Assembly (NCBI GenBank): GCA_021776465.1
Contig: JAJFFU010000222.1
Coordinates: 23,404-87,403 of the forward strand
Length of the DNA stretch: 64,000 bases
Source of the DNA: Parvularculaceae bacterium
GTDB taxonomy: Bacteria; Pseudomonadota; Alphaproteobacteria; Caulobacterales; Parvularculaceae
Reading direction: 5' to 3'
In this document: positions 29,337 to 38,170 of the stretch, in pieces
Layout: each line of letters starts with the position of its first letter
How positions within the stretch are numbered: position 1 is the stretch's first letter
Notes under the pieces: generated by a model
Seen by the model: only the letters and a program-made list of their open reading frames with translations
Database searches by the model: none
What the model was told of the DNA's origin: nothing
Program-made: the position numbers and the translations under genes

Positions 29337-31172
29337 TTGGGAGCAATCGAGATGAGCAACTCAAACGAATGCCTCATATCTAGGCGCGACGTTAATTTTT
29401 TGCTGCTCGATTGGCTGCAGATTGAATCAATCATTGAACACGCTCCCTTCACTGATCATTCCCGGTTCACAATAAGCGCAACGCTCGACCTCTTTGAATC
29501 CATCGCTAAGGCTCATTTCACACCGCATAACCGAAAAAACGACGAGTATGAGCCGCAGTTTGACGGCGAGCGCGTTACTCTCAATTCTGAAATAAAAAAG
29601 GCGCTCGAAGCATTTTCAGAAGCTGGTTTGATGGCAGCTACTCAAAATGAAGATATCGGCGGCATGAAACTTCCAACGTCTGTAGATCTGGCTGGCATGG
29701 CCTATATGTTTGCCGCAAATGCCGGTTCAATTGGGTACGCCTTTCTCACCAAGGCGAACGCCAATCTGCTGCTTGCACATGGCGCCGCCGACCTTGTTGA
29801 TCGGTTTGTCAAACCGATGATGGAGGGCGCAGCTTTCGGCACGATGTGCTTGTCCGAGCCGCAGGCTGGCTCGAGCCTCGCCGACATCAGAACACGCGCG
29901 CTGCTTATGCCAGACGGGCGTTATCGCATATTCGGCTCCAAGATGTGGATTTCCGGAGGCGAACACGAGCTAACCGACAATATTGTTCACGCCGTTCTGG
30001 CGAAAATTCCCAATTCTGACGGCAAATTGCCTCCTGGCACGGAAGGCATCTCACTTTTTGTAGCGCCAAAGCGCCTAGTCGATCTTCACGGAAATTTGGG
30101 CGAACGAAATGACGTCGCTCTTGCCGGGCTCAACCATAAGATGGGTTATCGCGGCACTGTCAATTGCGCGCTCAATTTTGGCGAAGGCCGTTTTACGCCG
30201 GAAGGAGAAGCCGGCGCGATCGGCGAAATCATTGGGGAACCCGGAAAGGGCCTCGCCTATATGTTTCATATGATGAACGAGGCCCGCATCGGAGTCGGCC
30301 TGGGCGCCGCCGCCATGGGGTATTCCGGTTATCTTCACGCATTGGATTACGCGCGTGAGCGACTGCAGGGCAGACTGCGAAGCGCACGCGATCCCTCAAC
30401 GCCGCAGACACCTATTATCGCGCACTCCGACGTTAAGCGGATGCTCCTCGCGGCGAAGTGCTATGCGGAAGGTTCGCTCGCACTTGTCCTATACTGTGCC
30501 AAGCTTTTTGACGAAACCCGGATTGCCGACAAAGCAGCAAAGCACGCACACGCGCTTCTCGATTTGCTTACGCCCGTCGCAAAAAGCTGGCCATCACAAT
30601 GGGGCCTCGCCGCCAATGACATTGCTATCCAGGTGCTTGGCGGAGCAGGCTACACGCGCGATTATCCGGTAGAACAGCTCTATCGCGACAATCGCCTCAA
30701 TCCCATTCATGAAGGAACACACGGCATTCAGGCGCTTGATCTTTTAGGCCGTAAGGTGGCGCGCGGCGACGGGCTGGCATTGCTGTCCGAGCGCATCACA
30801 ACTACGATTACCGCCGCTCGCGAGGACGAAATATTGGCGCCACACGCGAATATGCTGGATCATACATGGAAGCGTATTTCTTGCGTTACTGAAGCGCTTC
30901 ACGCGCTAAGCGATGTCGACGAGAGGCTCGCGAACGCAACTGCGTATCTTGAGGCTTTCGGTCATATCGTTGTCGGATGGCTATGGCTTGACCAAGCCCG
31001 GTCCGCTCTTGCTCTGCGCGCCTCGCCTGAAGCCGACATGGATTTCATTTCGGGCAAGCTGCAAGCATGCCGCTTTTATTTCGCTTGGGAATTGCCAAAA
31101 ATCGAAGCTTGGCTTGGCGTACTTGACCCCGTTGACACATGCACCCTTGCGATGAAAGACAACTGGTACTGA
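29337..31172 (+). CDS. acyl-CoA dehydrogenase (large, DmdC-like)
   Basis: MCLSEPQAGSSLADIRTRA, KMWISGGEHELTDNIVHAVLA, QVLGGAGYTRDYPVEQLYRDNRLNPIHEGTHGIQALDLLGRK. Confidence 0.9.
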   Translation: MGAIEMSNSNECLISRRDVNFLLLDWLQIESIIEHAPFTDHSRFTISATLDLFESIAKAHFTPHNRKNDEYEPQFDGERVTLNSEIKKALEAFSEAGLMAATQNEDIGGMKLPTSVDLAGMAYMFAANAGSIGYAFLTKANANLLLAHGAADLVDRFVKPMMEGAAFGTMCLSEPQAGSSLADIRTRALLMPDGRYRIFGSKMWISGGEHELTDNIVHAVLAKIPNSDGKLPPGTEGISLFVAPKRLVDLHGNLGERNDVALAGLNHKMGYRGTVNCALNFGEGRFTPEGEAGAIGEIIGEPGKGLAYMFHMMNEARIGVGLGAAAMGYSGYLHALDYARERLQGRLRSARDPSTPQTPIIAHSDVKRMLLAAKCYAEGSLALVLYCAKLFDETRIADKAAKHAHALLDLLTPVAKSWPSQWGLAANDIAIQVLGGAGYTRDYPVEQLYRDNRLNPIHEGTHGIQALDLLGRKVARGDGLALLSERITTTITAAREDEILAPHANMLDHTWKRISCVTEALHALSDVDERLANATAYLEAFGHIVVGWLWLDQARSALALRASPEADMDFISGKLQACRFYFAWELPKIEAWLGVLDPVDTCTLAMKDNWY

Positions 31173-31581
31173 GCGGGCATCCACAAGCCTATATCCACAC
31201 ATGTTGGCGAATCCTGTGCTTAGCTGCGACCGAAAATTACGCCCTTGGACCTTTTGGTTCACGCCGCCTGTTTTGAGACAGCGGTAACGGGATGTTGATT
31301 ATGGAGACGATAGCGCGGAACCGGCGCGAATTTTAGGTAAAGAAAAAAGCCGATTTCCCTCACACGGTGTCAATGCTCCACGCCGGTTCACACATAACGC
31401 CATGACCACTCAACAGTCTGACACAGTCAACATATATTAGACCGCACAGAGACTATTTTCGACTGGACTTATCGTGGGGTCTGAGCGTTGCTGTCAATGC
31501 GCGCTTTTCCACCCTCGCGCCGCTCCCGCCCGACCGTTCCGGCGCCGGGCTTGTCGCAGTGCAACAGGCAAGGAGACAGAT

Positions 31582-31842
31582 ATGGCGGGACCGCCGAAGA
31601 AACGAAAAACCAAGAGTAAGGCGCGAGATCCCCGCGCGAAAACCAAGAAAGACCTCATCATTACAAGGCTGCGCCGCAAGACCGGCGTCAGCCTCAACGA
31701 GTTGATTGATCTCACCGGCTGGCAGGCCCATTCGGTGCGCGGCTTCCTATCGGGAACGGTCAAGAAACGTCTTGGGTTAAAACTTTTTGCTGAGACCAAC
31801 GGCAAGGGCGAGCGCCGCTACTTTGTGAGGACGGCGTCATGA
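31582..31842 (+). CDS. DUF3489 domain-containing protein
   Basis: KKDLIITRLRRKTGVSLNELIDLTGWQAHSVRGFLSGTVKKRLGL; overlaps the next gene. Confidence 0.85.
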   Translation: MAGPPKKRKTKSKARDPRAKTKKDLIITRLRRKTGVSLNELIDLTGWQAHSVRGFLSGTVKKRLGLKLFAETNGKGERRYFVRTAS

Positions 31843-32294
31843 GCGAGCCGGAAACTCATGAACGTATTTGCAAAGAGATAGACGGTCTCAATGCACTCTC
31901 ATTCAACGATCTGAAAGCAAGGTATCGAGCGATCAGCGGCGACGCCCCGCCCAAGCGGATCGGTCGGAAGCTCCTGATCCTGGCCATCGCCTATGAGATG
32001 CAACGCAAAGCCTTTGGCGTTCGCGCCGACCGGATCGCGCGCCTGAACAGCCGCGCGGCAATCGACGCTGCGCAAAAAAGAGCACCGGCGAAGCCGCGCA
32101 AATCCTTAAAGCCAGGCGGACGTTTGCTGCGTGAATGGCGCGGCCGGAGCTATGAGGTCTATGTGGCCGATGACGGATGTTACCTGGACGGCGAGCGGTT
32201 CACGTCACTCTCGGCTGTCGCCTTTGCGATCACAGGCGTTAAACGCAATGGCCCGGCCTTCTTTGGGCTGCGCTCGCCGCGCATTGCATCATGA
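31839..32294 (+). CDS. DUF2924 domain-containing protein
   Basis: LKARYRAISGDAPPKRIGRKLLILAIAYEMQ...PGGRLLREWRGRSYEVYVADDG...YLDGERFTSLSAVAFAITG. Confidence 0.9.
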   Translation: MSEPETHERICKEIDGLNALSFNDLKARYRAISGDAPPKRIGRKLLILAIAYEMQRKAFGVRADRIARLNSRAAIDAAQKRAPAKPRKSLKPGGRLLREWRGRSYEVYVADDGCYLDGERFTSLSAVAFAITGVKRNGPAFFGLRSPRIAS

Positions 32295-33958
32295 GTGATC
32301 TGAAGCGCTGTGCGATCTATACTCGCAAGTCGACTGAAGAAGGTCTTGATCAGGCATTCAACTCTTTGGACGCTCAGCGGGAGTCTTGCGAGGCGTATAT
32401 AACATCGCAACGCAATGAAGGCTGGCGCCGCGTCAAAGCCCGCTTTGACGATGGCGGGCTTTCGGGCGGCAATACGGATCGCCCGGGGCTGCAAGCGTTA
32501 CTCGCCGAAATCGAGGCGGGCCGGATCGATATTATCGTCGTCTATAAAGTCGATCGGTTGACCCGATCCCTTGCCGACTTTGCAAAGCTCGTAGAGCGCT
32601 TCGATAAACATGGGGTCTCATTCGTTTCCGTCACCCAGCAGTTTAACACGTCCAGTTCCATGGGGCGTCTCACCCTCAACGTGCTTTTATCCTTTGCGCA
32701 GTTTGAGCGCGAGGTTACGGCCGAACGCATTCGCGACAAGATCGCCGCATCACGAAAGAAAGGACTTTGGACTGGCGGCAATCCGCCCCTCGGCTATGAC
32801 AATGTGGACAAGGCGCTGGTCATTAACGCGGCCGAAGCAGCGACCGTCAGGCGCTTATTTGACGCCTATCGCGACCTTGGATGCGCCCGCAAGGTGATCG
32901 AGATCGCCCGCGCTGAAGGGCTGGTCACAAAAAAACACCCCGGTGAGCGTGGCGGCGGGCGCGGCGGTAAACCCATCACCCGGGGCCCGCTATATTGGCT
33001 TCTCGCCAATCCGATCTATGCGGGATATGTGCGCGCCGGCGATTCGCTTTGTGAAGGCGTTCACGAAGCGATCATCGATCGCGAGACCTGGAACGCGGTT
33101 CAGACCATGCGCGAAGCGGCGGCGAAGAGAACCGGCATCGCGACAGCCAAACGCAACCCTCTCGTTGGCAAGCTGTTCGCTGATGGCGATCGACTAACGC
33201 CGACGTTTTCAACCAGGAGCGGTCGGCGCCATCGCTACTACATCACCAAACTCACTGAGACTGGCGATGAAGCCTCAAAGACCCGTTGGCGCGTTCCCGC
33301 CGACAAGCTCGAGACGTCTCTCGTGACGGCATTGGATCAATGGATCCGTTCAGCGGAGGCGACGACGTCGATCCTTGCCGAGAACACAAGCGCAAACCAT
33401 CACGGCCGGGCCCGCAAGGCGCTTGATCGATTGATCAACGATGAAGCATCACGCACCCCACGCGAACGCATCCACAATTGGGCAGCGTGTATTATCCGCA
33501 TTGACCTTGATCAGGATGGCGCCGCCATCACCCTCGCCGCTGATCAGCTTATCGATTGTGATGGAACGCTCCCCATAAACGAGTCAGTCATAATCCAATC
33601 ATCAATAGACATCGGGCCGCGCGGTCAGGGTCTTCGGCTGATCCTGGGCGAGACTGTTGAAGCCGGCGCGGCATCCAAAGCCATGCGCGATCTTCTCGCC
33701 CGCGCGTTCTATTGGAAGGAACAATGGTTCTCAGGGCCGAAGACAACACTCCGTCAGATTGCCGAGGACGCAGCCCGACCGCCAAGCGAGATTAGCCGCG
33801 AGGTTCAACTCGCCTTCCTGGCGCCGGATGTGCTGGACACACTTCACGGCGGAACAGCTAAGGTCTCGGCAAACCAGTTGCGCCGACTGCGCGACCTGCC
33901 GCCCAGTTGGGCCGAGCAACGCAATCTCTTTGGGCTTGGAACGTCCCGCGAAATTTAA
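32291..33958 (+). CDS. large serine recombinase (resolvase/invertase family)
   Basis: CAIYTRKSTEEGLDQAFNSLDAQRESCEAYI, VVYKVDRLTRSLADFAKLVERF, SSMGRLTLNVLLSFAQFEREVTAERIRDK. Confidence 0.95.
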   Translation: MSDLKRCAIYTRKSTEEGLDQAFNSLDAQRESCEAYITSQRNEGWRRVKARFDDGGLSGGNTDRPGLQALLAEIEAGRIDIIVVYKVDRLTRSLADFAKLVERFDKHGVSFVSVTQQFNTSSSMGRLTLNVLLSFAQFEREVTAERIRDKIAASRKKGLWTGGNPPLGYDNVDKALVINAAEAATVRRLFDAYRDLGCARKVIEIARAEGLVTKKHPGERGGGRGGKPITRGPLYWLLANPIYAGYVRAGDSLCEGVHEAIIDRETWNAVQTMREAAAKRTGIATAKRNPLVGKLFADGDRLTPTFSTRSGRRHRYYITKLTETGDEASKTRWRVPADKLETSLVTALDQWIRSAEATTSILAENTSANHHGRARKALDRLINDEASRTPRERIHNWAACIIRIDLDQDGAAITLAADQLIDCDGTLPINESVIIQSSIDIGPRGQGLRLILGETVEAGAASKAMRDLLARAFYWKEQWFSGPKTTLRQIAEDAARPPSEISREVQLAFLAPDVLDTLHGGTAKVSANQLRRLRDLPPSWAEQRNLFGLGTSREI

Positions 33959-34156
33959 GACTCATCTTTGTGTCTACAATCAGTTCCTACAGACGACCAT
34001 CACCACGCCGGTTGATTGGACCTCCAAATCGCCCATTAGAGACGACACCCGAAAATCCGCCGTGTGCTCAGTGAAGGTCTCCGGTCTGGTCTCTGCAAAC
34101 CCCGAAAAGCCGCGGTGGCGCGCCGTTCACAGCGAACTTTCGTTGGACCGGAGTGA

Positions 34157-34175
34157 GCGCGGAAATGAATGGTGG
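34157..34175 (+). repeat. right copy of imperfect 19-bp direct repeat, candidate attR
   Basis: gcgcggaaatgaatggtgg; overlaps the last 6 nt (CCACCA) of tRNA-Tyr; 17/19 identical to 995-1013. Confidence 0.5.
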
Positions 34176-34254
34176 AGGGGGATGGATTCGAACCATCGTA
34201 CGCTAAGCGGCCAGATTTACAGTCTGGTGGATTTAACCACTCTCCCACCCCTCC
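34170..34254 (-). tRNA. tRNA-Tyr (GUA anticodon)
   Basis: Reverse complement GGAGGGGTGGGAGAGTGGTTAAATCCACCAGACTGTAAATCTGG...GGTTCGAATCCATCCCCCTCCACCA; acceptor stem, long variable arm, T-loop and encoded CCA all visible. Confidence 0.95.
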
Positions 34255-34441
34255 ACGAGGACCGAAGACGGCGAGGCATCGCTATCGCGGCATCATGGAA
34301 ACGCCACCTGAGTCGCCGGCGCCGCCATTTGGGAACGGGGTCTATAGCGGCGCGGGGCGAATGGCGCAACCGTGTCGCATTGCGCGCCGTTGATGGTCTT
34401 TTTGCTATGTTTAACGCGCATTTCCCGCTAGGCGTTCACCC

Positions 34442-35230
34442 GTGACCGACAGCGCTGAAACGTCAAATAGGGCATCAGGGAAAAAGCCGCCGCGGCGCGG
34501 CGACGCCCCTGCGCGCCTGTGGCTTTATGGCCGCCATGCGGTCGCGGCGGCGCTCGCTAATCCCGACCGGCGCGTGCGCCGGGTGGCCGCAACGAAAAAC
34601 GCCGCCGACTGGCTTCTCGCGCGGGACTTGCCGGCTGACAGCGTCAGCCGGATCGAGGATTTGAAACCCGGCGCCATCGACAAATTGCTGCCCGCCGGCG
34701 CGGTCCATCAGGGCATTGCCGCCGAGGCGTTTGACCTGCCGCGTGCACGATTGAAAGACGTGTGCGCACCAGCCGAACCAGGGCGCCCGGTCGTCGTGCT
34801 CGACCAGATCACTGACCCGCAGAATATCGGCGCGATCTTTCGAAGCGCAGCAGCTTTTCGCGCAAAGGCCGTCATCGTCCAGGAACGCCGCACGCCGCCG
34901 CTCGCTGGCGCTCTCGCCAAGGTCGCGGCGGGAGCGATTGAGATCGTGCCATGCGTTAAAGCCGTGAATATTGCCCGCAGTCTCGAAGCCCTTGCCGATC
35001 TCGGCTACGAGACACTCGGACTTGCAGGCGACGCAGAAATGGAAATTGGCGCTGTTGATCTGTCACGGCCGAATGCGCTTGTCCTCGGCGCCGAAGGCGC
35101 AGGGCTACGGCCACTCGTCGCGGAAACTTGTACGCACCGCGTCCGCATTCCCATCGCACCGGCGATGGAAAGTCTTAACGTATCGACAGCGACGGCGGTT
35201 GCGCTCTACGCTCTCAGCAATAATCGCTAA
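34442..35230 (+). CDS. rlmB: 23S rRNA (guanosine-2'-O-)-methyltransferase, TrmH/SpoU family
   Basis: WLYGRHAVAAALANPDR, LDQITDPQNIGAIFRSAAAF, LVLGAEGAGLRPLV, IPIAPAMESLNVSTATAVALY. Confidence 0.9.
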   Translation: MTDSAETSNRASGKKPPRRGDAPARLWLYGRHAVAAALANPDRRVRRVAATKNAADWLLARDLPADSVSRIEDLKPGAIDKLLPAGAVHQGIAAEAFDLPRARLKDVCAPAEPGRPVVVLDQITDPQNIGAIFRSAAAFRAKAVIVQERRTPPLAGALAKVAAGAIEIVPCVKAVNIARSLEALADLGYETLGLAGDAEMEIGAVDLSRPNALVLGAEGAGLRPLVAETCTHRVRIPIAPAMESLNVSTATAVALYALSNNR

Positions 35231-35252
35231 CGCAATTACGCAGGAGAACCTC

Positions 35253-35882
35253 ATGAGCGGTAGCCCAGTACTTTACCATTGCCCTCAAACGCGCAGCGGC
35301 ACAACGTTCTGGATGAACGAAGAACTCGGCGATGTTTGCGACGTTAAAATTGTCGACTTCAAAAAGAATGATCAAAAGAACGCTGACTTTGTCGCGATCA
35401 ATCCCATGGGCAAATTACCGGCTCTTGTGCACGACGGCGTCGTCGTGACCGAGGCGGCGGCGATCTGCGCCTATCTCGCGGACGCTTTTAGTGAACGAGG
35501 CCTCGCCCCTGCGCAAAATGATGCGAAACGCGGCGCGTATTTTCGTTGGATGTTTTTCGCACCGAGTTGCATCGAGCCAGCGATGATCGACATCTTTAAC
35601 AAACGGCGCAATGAAAACCCGGCGTCCATCGGCTACGGTAATTCTGAAATCGTGATCGCAGCGGCGAAATCTGCCCTTGAAAACGGTGACTATATTCTGG
35701 GTGATACATTTTCCGCCGCCGATGTTGTCTTTGGATCAACCCTGAACTTCGCAATGATGTTCGGCGCATTTGAAAAAGAAGAACCGTTCGTTTCCTATAC
35801 GGAGCGCTTAATGGCGCGACCGGCGGTGCAGCGTTGCAATGAAAAGAACGCCGCAATCATGAAAGATCTGGGTTGGGAATGA
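35253..35882 (+). CDS. glutathione S-transferase family protein
   Basis: NPMGKLPALVHDGVVVTEAAAICAYLAD; GST C-terminal fold-like. Confidence 0.9.
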   Translation: MSGSPVLYHCPQTRSGTTFWMNEELGDVCDVKIVDFKKNDQKNADFVAINPMGKLPALVHDGVVVTEAAAICAYLADAFSERGLAPAQNDAKRGAYFRWMFFAPSCIEPAMIDIFNKRRNENPASIGYGNSEIVIAAAKSALENGDYILGDTFSAADVVFGSTLNFAMMFGAFEKEEPFVSYTERLMARPAVQRCNEKNAAIMKDLGWE

Positions 35883-36262
35883 CGGCGCAGCATCAAGGCG
35901 GCTGTCAGTGCGGTGCAGTTCGCTTCTCCGCCGCAGGCGACCCAAAATTCATATCCAACTGTCACTGTCTGTCCTGCCGCAAGGCGACGGGCGCCGCCTA
36001 TTCGACATGGGTCGGTTTCAAAAAACAAAACACGCAATGGACACGCGGGACGCCCGCCTTCTTCGCCAGTTCCGCTGAAGTAGCTCGTGGATACTGCCGC
36101 GATTGCGGCACGCCCCTCACCTTCGCCAGTGAACAATGGGCGGGTGAACTCCATTTCCTGGTCGGCGCTTTCGACCATCCGGAAGCCTTCGCCCCGCGCA
36201 CAGAGGCATTCATAGAGGATGCTCTCTCCTGGGCGCCGCGCCTGCAAAAGGACAAGACATGA
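35879..36262 (+). CDS. GFA family (glutathione-dependent formaldehyde-activating-like) protein
   Basis: GGCQCGAVRF...NCHCLSCRKATGAAYSTWVGF...YCRDCGTPLTF. Confidence 0.9.
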   Translation: MTAQHQGGCQCGAVRFSAAGDPKFISNCHCLSCRKATGAAYSTWVGFKKQNTQWTRGTPAFFASSAEVARGYCRDCGTPLTFASEQWAGELHFLVGAFDHPEAFAPRTEAFIEDALSWAPRLQKDKT

Positions 36263-37128
36263 CAGACCTTCATCAAAAGTCCGCCGTGGTCACCGGCGCA
36301 TCGACCGGCATTGGCCGCGCGATAACAAAAACGCTTATAGATCAAGGCTGGCGTGTATTCGGCAGTGTCCGCAAGGAAGAAGACGCGGCGGACTTGAAGT
36401 CCGCGTTTGGCGAAAACTATTCGCCGCTCCTGTTTGACGTCACAGATACCGACGCCATCGCGACCGCCGCCGCCGAAGTTCGCGATGCATTGAACGGGCG
36501 CACGCTCGCCGGGCTGGTCAACAACGCCGGCGTCGCGCTCGGCGGACCACTTCTTTATATCGACCCGGAAATCGTCCGGCGCCAACTCGACATTAATGTT
36601 TTTGGGCCGCTCTATGTAACGCAAGCCTTCGCCCCGTTGATGGGCGCAGATAAAAGTTTGCGCGGCGACCCCGGGCGCATCGTCAATATGAGTTCAGTCG
36701 CTGGCAAGATGGCCTCGCCTGTTCTCGGTCCATACGCCATGTCGAAACATGCGTTGGAGGCATTTTCAGAAAGCCTGCGCCGCGAGCTGATGGTCCATGG
36801 CATTGACGTCATTATCGTGGGGCCTGGCGCAATTAAAACCCCGATCTGGTCGAAAGCGGACGAAATCGATGCGGAGGACTATAAGGGTACGGAGTATTAT
36901 GACCTCCTGGTTAGAATGCGCGAGAAGATGAAGGACTATGGCGACACAGGACTGCCGCCGGAAGACGTCGGTAGTCTCGTCAGCGAAATTCTGACGACGC
37001 AAAAACCGAAAACACGGTACGCCATTTTGCGCAGCAAGTTTCTCATGTGGACATTGCCGCGGCTTTTACCAAAGCGTCAGGTTGATCGCGCCATCGCCAA
37101 GCGCTTTGGCATTCCAGTACGGTCCTGA
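36259..37128 (+). CDS. SDR family oxidoreductase
   Basis: AVVTGASTGIGRAITKTL, NNAG, YAMSKHALEAFSESLRREL. Confidence 0.9.
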   Translation: MTDLHQKSAVVTGASTGIGRAITKTLIDQGWRVFGSVRKEEDAADLKSAFGENYSPLLFDVTDTDAIATAAAEVRDALNGRTLAGLVNNAGVALGGPLLYIDPEIVRRQLDINVFGPLYVTQAFAPLMGADKSLRGDPGRIVNMSSVAGKMASPVLGPYAMSKHALEAFSESLRRELMVHGIDVIIVGPGAIKTPIWSKADEIDAEDYKGTEYYDLLVRMREKMKDYGDTGLPPEDVGSLVSEILTTQKPKTRYAILRSKFLMWTLPRLLPKRQVDRAIAKRFGIPVRS

Positions 37129-37132
37129 TTTC

Positions 37133-37786
37133 ATGAAGCGATACAGTGCCGTCATTTTTGATTTTGGCGGCGTCTTTACGACGTCGCCGGTGCAAAATTT
37201 CGCGGCCTATGAAGAAGCGAACGGCTTGCCGAAACGTTTTATCGGCGGCGTCATCAAAGCGCGCATCAATGATGGTTCTTTCGCACAGTTTGAACGCGCC
37301 GAAATATCAACGGATGAATTTGATCGCGCCTTTGCAGACGAAACCCGCACAGCCGGTCATGAAATCAGCGGCGCAACCCTGTTGTCATTGTTGTCTCTGG
37401 AAGTTTACCCCGAAATGATCGAGGCGCTCCGGCGCGTAAAAGAATACGGTTACAAGACAGGCTGCATCACCAACAATATGGCGACCCATGACTCCACGTC
37501 GATGGTGGATGATCCGCAAGCAATGAAACTTGTCGCGAATGCTTTTTCAATCTTTGATCACGTCATTGAATCATCGAAAGTCGGCGTCCGAAAACCCGAA
37601 CCGAAGATCTACGAAATGATGTGTGACGCGCTGCAAGTGCAGCCGGACGCGTGCATTTTCATCGACGATCTCGGCGTCAATCTGAAGCCCGCACGCGCCA
37701 TGGGCATGACAACGATCAAGGCGCCCTATGGCGACGTTACCCCTGCGATCAAAGAGTTATACGAAATTCTTTCGCTTAGGGAGTAA
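37133..37786 (+). CDS. HAD-superfamily hydrolase
   Basis: AVIFDFGGVFTTSP, TNNM, KVGVRKPEPKIYEMMC, CIFIDDLGVNLKPARAMGM. Confidence 0.9.
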   Translation: MKRYSAVIFDFGGVFTTSPVQNFAAYEEANGLPKRFIGGVIKARINDGSFAQFERAEISTDEFDRAFADETRTAGHEISGATLLSLLSLEVYPEMIEALRRVKEYGYKTGCITNNMATHDSTSMVDDPQAMKLVANAFSIFDHVIESSKVGVRKPEPKIYEMMCDALQVQPDACIFIDDLGVNLKPARAMGMTTIKAPYGDVTPAIKELYEILSLRE

Positions 37787-37887
37787 CCTTGCTGCAATGC
37801 GGAAAGTTTTCTGATTGAGGCGGGCGTCATTGCGCGATACGCTCATCACCGCTTTGACGTCTGGGGGCGTGTCGGGAGGGATTCGAA

Positions 37888-38049
37888 ATGCGCAATATTG
37901 TCATCATTATTATTATTTTAGCGCTGGGCGCTGTTGGTTGGTATTTCTATCAGGAATCGCAAAAGAGCGACCTTGAAAAAGCCGCCGAAGATCTCGCCGG
38001 CGAGGTCGAAGACACTGCCGACGCAATCGCAGACGAAATCGAAAACTAA
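37888..38049 (+). CDS. 53-aa small membrane-anchored acidic protein
   Basis: Read directly: MRNIVIIIIILALGAVGWYFYQESQKSDLEKAAEDLAGEVEDTADAIADEIEN; gggagg upstream of ATG; below the ORF-track length cutoff. Confidence 0.6.
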   Translation: MRNIVIIIIILALGAVGWYFYQESQKSDLEKAAEDLAGEVEDTADAIADEIEN

Positions 38050-38170
38050 ACGCCTGAATTGCGCCGCTGACCGCTGACAGTGTGTGCGCCGCCTCGTCAG
38101 GGTGCAAAATAAGCAGCGTACTGTGCGCAAAACATTTTTCCGGGCGGGCCTGGTGCGCTAATATCTTCAA

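Noticed and set aside
3990-31172. Fumonisin-type degradation cluster (aminotransferase, PQQ ADH, TonB receptor, MFS)
   Set aside because: No carboxylesterase gene is present and the CoA/carboxylase genes do not fit that pathway.
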